Shown here: one piece after another, positions 47,445 through 59,400 of the stretch
Layout of the letters: the number at the start of each line of letters is the position of its first letter
How positions within the stretch are numbered: position 1 is the stretch's first letter
Assembly (NCBI GenBank): GCA_021018815.1
Contig: JAITYX010000065.1
Span: 1,473,001 to 1,537,000, forward strand
Length of the DNA stretch: 64,000 nt
Reading direction: 5' to 3'
From: Talinum fruticosum
Taxonomy: Eukaryota > Streptophyta > Magnoliopsida > Caryophyllales > Talinaceae
Notes under the pieces: model-generated
What the model was told of the DNA's origin: nothing
Database searches by the model: none
The model's input: only the letters and a program-made list of their open reading frames with translations
Translations under genes and position numbers: made by a program

Positions 47445-48750
47445 TACAACCTTTACTAATTCGAGTTGTGAGTCAAAATAATGTGTTATCAATCAAGAAT
47501 ACAACATGCAAGTGCAAAAATTACATCATTCAAAATATGCAAGAAAAGTGATAAAAGCGAGGCGGGAAAGTGATAAAGAAAGATATAAAAGAAAAGGAAA
47601 GGAAAGCGAAAATAAAAGTTACAGCGGACGGGGAGGAATTAAATGCAATTACATTTTGATCCACAATACGTAAAGCGTTAAAAGTATAAAATAAATAAAA
47701 TCGTAAAGGAACCAAAGGTTGATCGGACACCCTCAAGTTGTCCCACTCGCTGACTTGATTCACGAACCGAATGTGGAAGCATAACGATAAGGTAATAAGC
47801 ACGGAAAGGCAAAAGTAGAAGGCTATTTTGTGGAGTTTTAGAAGTAGGAGATGTGTATAAAAGTACAGGTGGAAATGGGGGATTAGTAAGTGGAAGAGAG
47901 TAGTAGTATTTAGCTGAAAATTAAACCAAGAGATCAAAATGTAGCCTCTAGCTTCAAAATCAGCCAAAAGCTCAACATTAAGTAGCTCTTAGCTCAAAAT
48001 TCAACATTCTAAGGTTAGGATTCAGCATCCAAAAATAAAGAAACAGGTCCTCTATTTATGAAGAGAGTTGGGTCTTAAAAATGACCTAAAAATTCACTTC
48101 AACCGTCCACTACAACTAAATCGGGCCCGATCTACAACGAGAATCACGGAGAAAAATCGGTCAAAATCCAATTGAACTAAAAATCCCATGGAGGGGCCGA
48201 GATATGTGGTGCTTGGTCACCCAACGACGTCATGTGGGCGTCTTGACTTTCGTGGCTCAATTGGGCGCTGGGACCAAACGTAGTGTTTTGGCGAGGTAAC
48301 GCCGAAAACGCAGCACCGATCAAAATGGGCTTCCTTGTCTTGGTTGGACGCTAGAACCAAATGACGCGTTTTGGCAATGCAAGCCATGAAACACAACGCC
48401 GTTGAAAATGGTGTCGTACGGATATTTGTGTTTCATATTAAGTTGGGAGGTTGGAGAATGAAACGCTACGTTTAATGCACGGTTTGGACTGGAACACATC
48501 GGCGACCTTCTCTCCTTATTAGGAGCTTTACCCGGGCTTGGTCCGACCGAACGAAAACGGGTTGTGGGTTTACCCAAGCGAAAAGGTTGATTTTGTGGTG
48601 TTAATGGTTTGTGGTTTATCGGCTTCCGTCACGCCAATCGGACTCGACCATGATCTAAGTTCGCAAACAAAAATGAAATTTTATCGAAGGTTGACAAAAT
48701 AAAATAACAAAAATAAAAGAGATAAGGGTGACACGTTTTTGGTGTCTACA
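47445..48750 (-). repeat. Gypsy B 5' LTR, proximal part
   Basis: The minus strand starts TGTAGACACC at 48750. Blocks such as 'cccttatctctttt' and 'gcatgttgt-ttcttg' are shared with gypsy A LTR (30747-31640). It is continuous with 35686-34955 once copia 2 is removed. The 145-residue open frame here is within the LTR and is not credited as a gene. Confidence 0.75.
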
Positions 48751-49780
48751 ACCGATTGTGTTTAAGAAAAAGTTCGTATTATTTTTCTCTAATACTTTAA
48801 AAGTTTGTATTATTTTTATCCAAAAATCTAAAAATAAGTTAGAATTTTAATAGGAGTATACTTTTATAGTTTCTACAAACAGTTTATCAAAGGTTTTTTT
48901 CATTTGATTTTTTTTTTTGAACGAATTAGACATGCCCATTGCCAGGGCCCCAATAAGCCTCTAGGTTAGTCCAGTCTAAAAGGGTCAAAGCCTGTGTAAC
49001 TTTTAAAAGGGTCAAGTTCTTTAAAAGTCATCTAAATAAAGGTCCAAGACGAGGGTTGCTTACGGGTTATTTAATGGTCCTATTGAAGTGGGCCACATTT
49101 TCCTTGTGTTATAGCTCAATGAGTCATCTACTTAACATCCGACCAAATTCTTTCTTGACATAGAAAAACTATTGTCCACTATGCAATTTCTCCCTCTTTT
49201 TAATGTCAGTGCTTTTTCCACCTTATTAAACCAAAAGTCCATAACCAATATAATCTACTTCCATGGCTCCTACTTCAAATTTTGATTTTTCCTTTCTTTT
49301 TATCTATTCTTTGGGTTTATTACATGCACTAAGTCCACTGACTTTTTTCTTCCTTTTTTTTTTTTCTCTCTTCTCAAATTATTCAGTTTCATGAGAAACT
49401 CTCTCTCTCATTTCAATTTCATGGTGAAATTTTTTTATCATTTTTCTTTTTTAAAGAGAGAGATGAGAATGAGGTTTTTGTGTCTAATTTTGGGTTTTAT
49501 TTTTTTAGAGAGAGACAGACAGATGAAAATGATACTCTGGACCAAATTTATTTTTGACCAAAGATGAAAATCTGGAAATAGACAAAAATTGACCATGGAC
49601 AACATAATCATAGTTGTAGTTCTGGGAATGAATTTTGGGATATGGAGAGAGAGAGAGAGGAAGAGAAAGGAGTGGGGGCGAAAAAGTGAAGGGAATGGAC
49701 CTGATTTATTTTTGACCCTTGGATGAATTAATGGACACATAAGTGCGTTTGTGCAATCACTGTTATCCGTTAGCTATTAG
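48751..49780. other. Intergenic DNA between the transposon nest and the PPR gene
   Basis: AT-rich, with poly-T and GA-rich tracts (49350-49680). No gene, RNA or clear transposon recognised. The open frame 49740-49438 (minus) is low complexity. Confidence 0.5.
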
Positions 49781-50475
49781 CTAGCTTGTATTAGATGTTT
49801 GACTTAACTATTTGCATTAGCTGTTTGAGAAAAAGGTGTTTGGTAAAATTAGTTGTTTCTAACAAAGGTGTTTGGTGAAATTCCATTTATGCCCATAGCT
49901 TAATTTCATTAACTGTTTTATACATTATAATTGTTTTTATTCTATATTCATATTTCTTCTCAACATTAATTAAGAATTATGTGATAGATAAAATTATATT
50001 TACCTTCTACACAATTTTAATTATGTATATCTTTTTAAAGTTTATTTTTAATAATGTATTTGACATTTTATGTGATAAAATTATTTATTTATTATGATAG
50101 ATTAAATTATTTGATAAAATATAAAAAATATTAAAATAAAAAAATTAACTTAAATATTCATAATCATCCTCTATTATTGTTCCAAAAGTAAAAAAAAATA
50201 TGAATTAAAAAAAATCTTCTACATAAGCATAATTTTAGTGACAATTAGCATAATTTCACCTAAATGTGAAGGGTAATATAGTAACTTCAAGTATTAATTA
50301 CAATAAGTTATTCCAAAAAGCTATTCCAAAGAGCTTTTTGTAAAAGAGCTTTTGGGTCAAAAAAGTTATTCCAAAAGCTATTTACCAAATAGTCCTATTA
50401 ACTTTTTGACCCAATCAAACAGCTAAAAAGAGATATTTGGGGATAAAAACCTGCTTGCCAAACACCCCAACAGCC
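49781..50475. mobile_element. Candidate hAT-like MITE or AT-rich repeat
   Basis: Ends carry opposed 'gtgtttggtaaa' and 'ttgccaaacacccc' words, and 'tagctgtttg' inside the left end is mirrored by 'caaacagcta' inside the right. The interior is very AT-rich and non-coding. The pattern fits a non-autonomous hAT-type element, but I could not define exact termini or an 8-bp target duplication. Confidence 0.35.
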
Positions 50476-51580
50476 TGTATCTGTAACTTAACTTCTAATT
50501 TGTAGTTTTACAAAGAAATTTTAAAGTCTGTTATGACAAAGAGGAAGTAAAAGAGAAGAGGGATTGGGAAATTGGGCTTCTAAAATCAAAAAATGCTTCA
50601 ATCACCAGATATTATAAATGATAAAACCTTTAGAATCAGTAATGGGCGGATCATGGACGGGCCTCTAACCACTAATATCTGAAAACCTTTAGAATTAGGA
50701 CCAAAAATTACTTCAGTCATCATACATTACCCGGCCCATGTACCTGCTCAGCCGACCCACCTATGCAATAAAGGGTCGACCCTGATCCGGCCTGGCCCGT
50801 TGCCCAGCTCTCCTAGCAACAGATAGACCGATTGAGAAACCAACCCTCCCAAATCCCAAATCCTGAAACCTACTGCAAGTACCCCTCTTCAGCAATGGCG
50901 ACGACGTCAGCTTCTTTCTCCTCAGTTTCATCCTTTATTCTCTCTCCTCTCTCTCCCCAGCAAGACAAGCCCGCTTCCTTCATTAACTTGGCAACAAAGC
51001 ATACAGCGGTTATCCATTGTTCGTTAGCCTCCTCTCTTTCCTGTACTCGCTCGAAATCCTCATAGCCCTAGAAAAGAAGAGGGTATGGAAGGAAGGCGAA
51101 TTCCCAGCAATCTCGGAGAATTCAATTCCGGGATTCCCAAAGAGAAAGACACAGATTAAGAATGTGAAGAAGAAGCTTGATCGCCAGGCTAAAGCTAAGG
51201 CTTGGGTTAATACTGTCACTGAAGCTCTCTCTGATCTTATCCTCAAAAAACAGTGGCTCGAGCTCTCGAGGTTTCTTTCTCTACCCTCATTTGTTACTGT
51301 TCTTCCCGATTTTCCTCTGAGCGTGTCAAATTAAGCTGATTTTGCCTTTTGATCCCCTGTTTGGGAACTATGCATTTGCTGAAAATGTAGTAAATTGTTG
51401 GTTCAAGATTATAAGAATTTGCATTTTCTTTTCCTGCTTACAATGAGAGTATTTGTAGACCTGTAATTCTGTTAGTCAAAAAAAGTTACAAATCGGACTT
51501 TAAGTTTAATTAGACCAAAAATTTTGCTCTAAAGAGCTGTTAAATTGCAACTGCTTGTTTGGCGTTTCAGAAGGAATTAA

Positions 51581-51729
51581 GGCCCCGTTTGGTATGCAAA
51601 AGTGGAATGGAATGAAATCAAGGAATGATACCTGAGGGGTTAAGTATGTAACTTGAATATTCTCTTCAAGTGTTTGGTATAGAAGAGGAATGGAATCAAG
51701 TTCCAGTTCTTGTTGTTTGGTTGTTAATT

Positions 51730-51767
<38 letters not shown>

Positions 51768-52309
51768 TTGATTTAATAAAAGTTGAAGCTCGTTAGCATA
51801 TTTGTTGATATTGAGTCTTATATTTATTTAATTTTTTAATTAACTATCTTGTAATTTTTTCTATAATTAACAAATTTTATTTATAATTTTTAGTAAACCT
51901 ATTTTCAAACTCGTAATATTCTATCAAACAATATGAAAAAAATTATATATAATAAATAAATAAATAAATAATAAAAAACAATAATAAAAAAATAACCCAA
52001 CCTAATAACAAAAATAATAACAATAACCAAAATAATAACAACAACAACACAATAACAACAACAACACCAATAATAATAATATAGCAAATAGGCTAATTTT
52101 TCTTTTTTTAATAATTATAAACCGATCCTCGAAGAATTGAGAATTAATTCCCTCCTATTTGGGGGATTCAAATTCCTTTGTATTGAGGGGAACTTGAAAC
52201 CTGTAAGTTTCAAGTTCCACCTTCAAAATAACCAATCAAACAACCGAAAAAGGAACTTCAAACCGGAGGAATCAAGTTCCATTCCGGCTTTGCCCAACCA
52301 AACAGGGCC
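51581..52309. mobile_element. PIF/Harbinger-like MITE in the PPR intron
   Basis: It starts GGCCCCGTTTGGT and ends ACCAAACAGGGCC, a near-perfect terminal inverted repeat. TAA flanks it on both sides (51578-51580 and 52310-52312), the 3-bp target duplication of this superfamily. The inner part holds a (TCA)n tract (about 51728-51767) and an (AAT/AAC)n-rich stretch (51940-52085). No ORF of transposase type is present, so it is non-autonomous. Confidence 0.8.
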
Positions 52310-53838
52310 TAAACTGAATGTGATTTCAAACCTCGTACTTATCTGTCTCTCGTGCCTAACTCAAAGTTTGGTCTCTTTGTTTTCCATGGAAAGATTAATT
52401 GTAGGTCAAAAAAACCTCTTCGCGTCTTTGGTCAAGGGTTTAGGCTGGATACATTTGATCCCTCATTATCATCCTTAAGTAAACTCGAATAGTCGAAGTT
52501 ACTGGTTTGCTTTAGTTGCCAAACAAAATGCAATTGGTCTTGGGGTTTGATATGCAGTCTCCTTCAAAACGGAAATTCTTCAAGCTAGTGGGTTGGAGTT
52601 TTTCTATAAAGAGGACCTTTGATTATTTCTTATGTTCACGCACCACCCACAAGTAACGGAATTTTCATGCGAAAGTTGGAAGATGAATAGAAATTGTGTG
52701 GAATTAGTTGGTCTTAGTTGACAGGGTCAGACTGCATGCCTCTCATTTCTCTAGCCTGAGCTCTAGAAGTAAACATGCCGGGTAGCCATTGCCTCTCCTT
52801 TTCGAGTTCTGAGAAAAATACATTGCTTAAAGTGCTACAGAAGTTGTTAAGAAAGCAATGGGATATATCTTGCGGTAGACTTCTCACAACAACTAAGAGC
52901 TGTTGAAAGACCAATATTAATGGATTTTAGCGCATAGAGTAATAGCGTGCAGTAAGGGCCTTTAAAACAACCCAACGTAGAAAATTGAGAGGTAAGACTG
53001 AGGCTAGTCAATTTCTCATGATCATTGGGGGATCGGAGAAGGGGGAGGCGAGGGTTCAACAAATACATAAAAATTAATTCATGCATCCTTCATGTTAAGG
53101 AGTTTGTAAAGCTTTTTAATCTAAATTCCAAAGGAAACAACCTCTCCATAATTCAAAAACAAGGGTAACGCTGATATATCCAACCCCTCCCCTTGAATAC
53201 CCAAGGAACGCCAGTGTATGGATTTGGATTTGGATTTGGATGCATATGGCTTTGGTATTTACGTGCAGCTGATATTGTACTCGCCCATTTTCACCAGAGA
53301 CCACTTTTTTGGCTTTGGAGTTCAATGGAGTAAGCCAGCATCTTACTAAACAATTGTTACTTCCCATTTCCACCGGAGCTTCTGGATGAATTATGGGTTT
53401 TCTGTATTGAGCAATTATAATAGTTTCAAAATCACATGTCTTAGTAAATTGCTTTTCTCTCATAATTGGGGTAGCTGAATACATTTGCACCCCTACCCTT
53501 GCCTGACCCTGGTCTGGTTTTTAGTTTCAGCAGTTGATATTTTAAGCCAGTGGACTTATGCATTCTATATACGGTTGTGAAAGAGGAAAATAGATCTAGA
53601 ATGTGTATGCATTAGTCCTAGAACATTGCTACATCGTCCAAAATTTTCAATTCCTTCGCACTTGATTTGTGGTAATCTTATTCATTCTTGTGTCATGTTT
53701 ATGCTTTGGATTGCTTAGTAAGTAACCACTATAAGTGCAAGAATAGAATTTTTGCAATTTATGATCGTTGATCAATGGAAAAGGATTCTTATCATGTATT
53801 CACTTTGCAAATTATTGTGATTCTTTTATATTGTACAG
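52310..53838 (+). other. Remaining PPR intron sequence
   Basis: Intronic DNA without recognisable genes. A short tandem of 'ggattt' occurs near 53220-53240. The acceptor is 'ttgtacag' at 53831-53838. Confidence 0.6.
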
Positions 53839-54992
53839 GTGTTTGAGATGCTGAGAAAACAACCCTTTTATCAACCAAAGGAGGGAACATACATGAAACT
53901 GCTTTTGTTGCTTGGAAAATCAGGGCAATCTCAACGTGCTCGTGAACTTTGTGACACTATGATAGAAGAAGGAATTGAACCCACAGCTGAGCTTTACACT
54001 GCCCTGCTTGGTGTATATTGTCGCAGCAACCTGATTGATGAAGCATTCACAATTCTTAAGAAAATGAAGGAACTTCCACTTTGCCAGCCTGATGTGTTCA
54101 CATACATTACTTTGATCAAGGATTGTGTAGATTCTTCTCAATTTGATCTAGTTGAGTCCCTATATGAAGAGACATATGACCGAGGAATCTTGGCCAACAC
54201 AGTTACCCATAACATCATACTCAGTGGATATGGTAAGGCTGGGATGTATGACCAGATGGAGAAAATTCTATCCTCAATGCTTAATAGTCATATGAGCAAA
54301 CCAGATGTATGGACCATGAACACCATACTTGGCTTGTTTGGAAATAAGGGTCAGATTGCTATGATGGAAAGGTGGTATGAGAAGTTCCGAGATTTTGGCA
54401 TCGAACCTGAAACAAGGACTTTCAACATCCTCAGTGGTGCTTATGGGAAGAAGCGTATGTATGATAAAATGTCTTCTGTGATGGAATACATGCGAAAACT
54501 TGAATTTCCTTGGACTACTTCTACTTATAATAATGTGATCGAGGCATTTTCTGACGTGGGGGATGCAAAAACATGGAATTAACCTTCAATCAGATGCGTG
54601 CTGAGGGCATGAAAGCAGACACCAGGACCTTTTGTTGTCTTGTCAGATGATATGCTAATGCAGGTATATTCCACAAGGTGGTGACAACAGCTGAGTTGGC
54701 TAGGAAATTGGAGATACCTGAGAATACTTCGTTTTTCAACGCTATCCTCTTTGCATGTGCAACAGCAAATGATTTGATGGAAATGGAGAGAGTTTTTAAG
54801 AGGATGAAGGAGAAACAGTGCCAGCCAGATTCAACTACTTTCTTCATCATGACAGAAGCTTACCAAAAAAAAGGTATGCATGACAAGATATATGATTTAG
54901 AGCAGGAGAGAGATAAGGTGGTGACCACCCATCTTGGGGATGATTCAAGTGAAGAGATGGAGCCTGTAGTTGATATTTGGTTGAGGATTTGA

Positions 54993-56420
54993 TGTGTCTG
55001 GCTACTATCCTCTTCTGTGGGAGAACCGAAATTGTCGGTTTTGGATCCTGCACTTGGCTCAGTCTCTTCATAGCGAAGATCATGGAACTCTCGTCAGTAA
55101 TTGCAGTGATGTTAAGAGGTACGTTGGTTGTTGAATGTAAAAGAGTGAACTAGTTGAAAAGTTGCGATTATGAGCCTGAGGCCTATATCTGAAAGCTGGA
55201 TTATTGTTGTTACATATTCTTCTGATTGCTTCATGAGGTTGACACATCTGCTTATTTGAAGCAGTGTGACGAGAATTGCATTTTTGGAAGTGTAATAGTA
55301 TAACAGAAATGTCAGTCTATTGAAAACCTATCCTGTATTATAGTTGCTCTAAATTCGGTTATGTTCGATTAACCTCTATTTTCTGCTCCTCCTAGTTTGA
55401 GTTTTAGCGTTAGTTATGTTTATTTTTACTGTCGAACTATTGCCTGAAATTTGTTTATGTTTTCCCCTTTTTTGGTTGGGGGGGTCAGATATGTGAGTTC
55501 TTGTTAAAGTATAGAAAGGTCTTCATTATTACTATTTTTGCATCATATAAATATAGAATGGGCTCAATAAGCTATTTTGTTTTAAATCCACACAATAAAC
55601 TGAGTGTTCGGAAAATTGTCGATAATAAAATCTACCTGTTTTGCAAAAGCGATAGTTTATTTGGATTCTGTTATGAATCAATGTTGGCAGAAGGAAAGTT
55701 TTATATGCCTTTGATTTTTGAAACGTAAGAATTTCTACTCCTTTCGAAATATTTAAGTATTCGGTTAAATTTATATGAATCCTATATAGTAATTTATAGG
55801 TGTGTGGATTGGGTTATTCGGTTGAGCTTGATCCAAGCAAACCAATCAGAAATTAATGACTTCTAGTAGTCTAAATCTAAAACTTATATACAATGTAGTA
55901 TGTGCTAGTACTGCAACTGCTACTATAACATAAAGAGCTAATTGCGAGACTATGCCATTAACTACGTTAGCCAAAACCACAGCTCTGTATTTTATAAACA
56001 GGTAGACAACTTAAGCGTAAACCATCAGTTTTTGAGAAATCAAGCCAGAACTAACACAAACCCTACATCCAGAAACTCACACACCTAATTTCCTGAAGGT
56101 CAGTTTTGAAAGTAACCTTTTCCACCATGACTTCATCAAATTACCAACCCGGCTGGAGAAAGATCATAAAATGGTATCGGATTCCAAAACCAATCAATGA
56201 AAACTTGAAGATGAAAATGCCAGAAGAACCACAACAATGAATGAATATTGTTACAGATTACAGCAAAAGTTTATACAAATGAATGTCCTCGAGAACGGTG
56301 GCCTTGGAACTAATCTCTCAATTTCTGTCCATGTATAAAGTAAAGTAATTGAATGGATGTCCCTTTGAATAAGATCAAAGCCCACTGCTTTGAAGAACAC
56401 AGGTGGCCGGTGACAAATAT
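54993..56420. other. Intergenic DNA between convergent PPR and ACLA genes
   Basis: Contains the presumed 3' untranslated regions of both genes (PPR on the plus strand up to perhaps 55450, ACLA on the minus strand from 56420 downwards). No other gene is supported. The frame 55501-55728 has no recognisable feature. Confidence 0.55.
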
Positions 56421-59400
56421 TTAGGATTCATTCATTATGCAATTGATTGCTTGTTTGCAAATCCCGGTCATTGTTGCCTCAGGGCCATACACCTGCAAAA
56501 AGAAGTTTGCTTTTAAGAGAACTCGAAAAAGCATGATAATCAAGAATGTAATGTTATGTTTAGAGACAGCAGTCTTGCTCAGGCTGAAGAATTACACTTC
56601 TTTGAATATATTTGGCAAGAGCATATTGCAATCCAAACTTCACAGAATTCCGAGTTGATCTGTGCTTTTTCTGTATTTGGTAAGAGTATATAGGAATTGG
56701 GAACCTTTTTTTCCCTTTTCTTTTTCTTTCATTCTCCAGAAAGGGCAGGAGGTTGGCAGTTAGGTTGCAACTCAGATTCTATCAACACATGACGTCATCA
56801 GGCTATACGTACATGTTTGTAATCCTTGCTCAACACAAACAAAACTCTTTTTGCACCATTTTCAGTTACAAAAAAAAAGGAACTCAAAGGAGCCTCTTTC
56901 ATATTGACTATCTTACTGAATGCATCAACTTAGCTGGAGAAATCTTTAGATGCTGGTAATAAAGATCTACATTCAAAGCCTATATTGGCCCTTTTGGTTT
57001 CTTCACAACCAATAATAAAACAAAAAACAAGAAGGATCATCCCTCTTTGTTATTAAAAAAAAAAAAATTGAATCATCTGAGATTAAGTGTACCACACTTA
57101 TATGTCTCAAGTATTGGTGAAATGTCAACTAACAATGATTTTGTTGAGGAGGGAGATCCAAACTTCTTGTACTGTACAGATCTGAAAGGCAAAGAGAGCT
57201 ATGCTATTTCATGTCTAACCTCAATAGGGACTCCAAGCTCCTGACCCAGTGCATGCATCTTCGCCAGCCCTGTTTGATAGTTTGGACCTCCTCTTCTCAC
57301 AAAAATATGTATTCTGGCTGCTTTTAATTTGGATTCCTATAACAATAGCAACAGAATGAAAACCAGCAGGAGTGGACGAAAAGGTAAGCTTTTAACAACA
57401 AAGATTATGGTTGATGAGTAGAGAGAGCAAATGATTACCTTTTCTCTGAGGGCTCTAATGATTCCATTAAACGTAGCAGCAACATCAGTGAAGTTGGCAA
57501 TACCCCCTCCTATAAGGAGTGCCCGTTTACGACCATCAGGATTTGCAGTGGCACACTGCAGGATAGGAATATATTGTTATTTGTTCAACATGAGCACCAA
57601 TGTGGTGCAGTATCATCACTTTGAAAAGCAGAAGAATAATGCGTAGCAGATTTAGTATTGAGATCCTTACATCAATAACTACACGAGCATAATTCAAGAC
57701 CTCTTCTTCATTAGGTGCACCACTGTACTCGGCGTAATTCCCAAGTTCTGAAGCATAACCCAAGTCTCCAACCTGAGAAATTATTTAGCTCATGTTCATG
57801 TTATTCACATACTATTTCAACTACCCATGTCAGGAACTCTTAACATTCTGACGTGGATATGGACAGTTAACCCTTCATTTTTACTAGACTAAAAGCGCAA
57901 AAATTTTTTGAAAAAACGAAGCTTTGAGACCAAGATTGCATCAGGTCCCAGACATTTAGACATGCTTCAGAATCTTAGAACCATAGCTCAAAACGTGCTA
58001 AGATCACAAGTCTCTGTTCATGTCTTGAGAGGAGGCCTAGGGATTTTTTTTTTTTGGGGGGGAGGGGTTGATGCGGAAGTAGCAAGGGCATCATTCTGAC
58101 TAAGCGTGAACAAAGATGGAACTTAAGCGATGAGAACGCGAGGTGTAACATAATGAGATAATAAGAAGATGCCATTTTGGGAACAAACTCACAGTGTCAG
58201 CATATATGACACTTGCACCACCTCCAGCGACCATAGTCCAGATACGTCCTTTGGGATTCAAAATAGTAAACTTCAAGGATGCACTTGTCTGCAAAGTAGA
58301 AGAAGCACATGCTCTTAAATTTGATGTTTTAACCACATTAACAGAACATTTTAAAAATGTTCAAAGGTAGAGGTCATGTTACAAAGAAAGGAAAGCAAGA
58401 AAAGCATAATCACAGCAAGAATTATGTCACAAGAAAAAAGTAGTATACTCAACCCTTATGTAAAGAACAGCAACCTTAAGAATGCCCACAACATTTATTA
58501 TCTTCGTAAACTTAAAAGTAGGACTTCATTAGTCACAATGGCAAAACAGGAACGGTTCTTAGCAATTATCCTATGGCTAGATATTTTTGTCGTCTACTAG
58601 TATTAACTAACACTATCGGTAAAATTTACCAAATTAACATTTTGTCAAAAGTCAAGCACAACAATGTTTTCCGGTGATTTGAACCTAGGACCAAGATGTT
58701 CATGGATTTAAGCTGCTGCCACCACCAACAACAACAACAGCACAGCCAACCCCCCACTGTGACGGTTGGATCCCACTTCAGGAGGTCAATTGGGTACTTC
58801 ATGGATTTAAGCCAACTTCTTTTCAATAGTGTTTCCCTTGGCATCATACTTTGCGTCTATCTGTAATAAATGAAATATCATAATTGGCTGATCAACAAAG
58901 GTATGGTACATGCAGTGAGCTGATTCCAAGTTAGAATTGGTGTTTTTACAATGAGATCCAAAATTCTGATGCTTGCAAAAAGCTGTGCTTCTGACAATCA
59001 TATGGCACAAGGGATGTGATGAATCAGATCTTTTTAGCTTTCTTTTTCCGTTAGGGGTAGGGGAGCAGAGCATAATGGATTCATAATAAAGAAGCTGCTT
59101 TAGGATCAAGAGATTTTAACGGATCTCCTATTCCTGTACTTGTGATGAACTGAAGCTTCCTACAAATAGTGGGGGATGGGGATGTACATGGTGGTCACAT
59201 GTCCATCCGGTACTCAGAAAATTTTGAAATTTCATATATAGATTCACAATTTTTAAAGGGACACCATAAAAATTTAATGGATATGTATAAATTTTAGGGA
59301 GTTCAAAAGAGGGACATTAGTATACTCCCAAACTTTATAGGTACCGGATGATGACTTACTAATTTTGTCCTTATTTATTATTTATTGGAAAATGACAGGG

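Larger units (their letters stand above)
32894..48750 (-). mobile_element. Gypsy B: Ty3/gypsy element, 5' LTR plus leader plus partial gag
   Basis: Same family as gypsy A, opposite strand. In its own orientation it starts at 48750 with TGTAGACACC, runs through the LTR (48750-47445, then 35686-34955), the leader with tandem repeats (34954-33900) and gag (33900-32894), and is cut where the gypsy A LTR begins. The rest of gypsy B must lie left of the window. Copia 2 is inserted in its LTR. Gag agreement with gypsy A is clear, for example 'ggcaaaggct-cc-acatggtagacc' on the minus strand at about 32950. Confidence 0.75.
50895..54992 (+). pseudogene. PPR2: P-class PPR gene like At3g06430 (PPR2/EMB2750), frame disrupted
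   Basis: Exon 1 (50895-51270) opens with a Ser/Thr-rich chloroplast transit-like leader, then 'KKRVWKEGEFPAISENSI' and 'AKAWVNTVTEALSDLI'. The intron is 51271-53838 (GT...AG). Exon 2 (53839-54992) encodes a series of 35-residue PPR motifs such as 'TYMKLLLLLGKSGQSQRA' and 'TRTFNILSGAYGKKRMYD', ending near 'YDLEQERDKV'. From memory this matches Arabidopsis At3g06430, a plastid RNA-binding PPR needed for embryo development. Lesions: a frame change near 51017-51065; one missing base at the exon 1 end (about 51260); one A too few at 54567-54571, leading to an early stop (54580-54582); and in-frame TGA at 54648-54650. It is either a decayed gene or a badly read one. Confidence 0.8.

Noticed and set aside
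35682..47449. Target site duplication for copia 2
   Set aside because: The flanks GATGA and TACAA do not match, so I do not claim one even though the gypsy B LTR is clearly continuous on both sides.
47530..47967. 145-residue hydrophobic open frame on the minus strand
   Set aside because: It falls within the gypsy B LTR and is a chance frame in T-rich LTR sequence.
48751..50894. Gene between the transposon nest and the PPR gene
   Set aside because: Open frames here are short and low-complexity, and no domain, splice pattern or RNA motif was seen.
58626..59109. Open frames in ACLA intron 7
   Set aside because: They are short, low-complexity and lie between two well-supported exons, with no domain seen.
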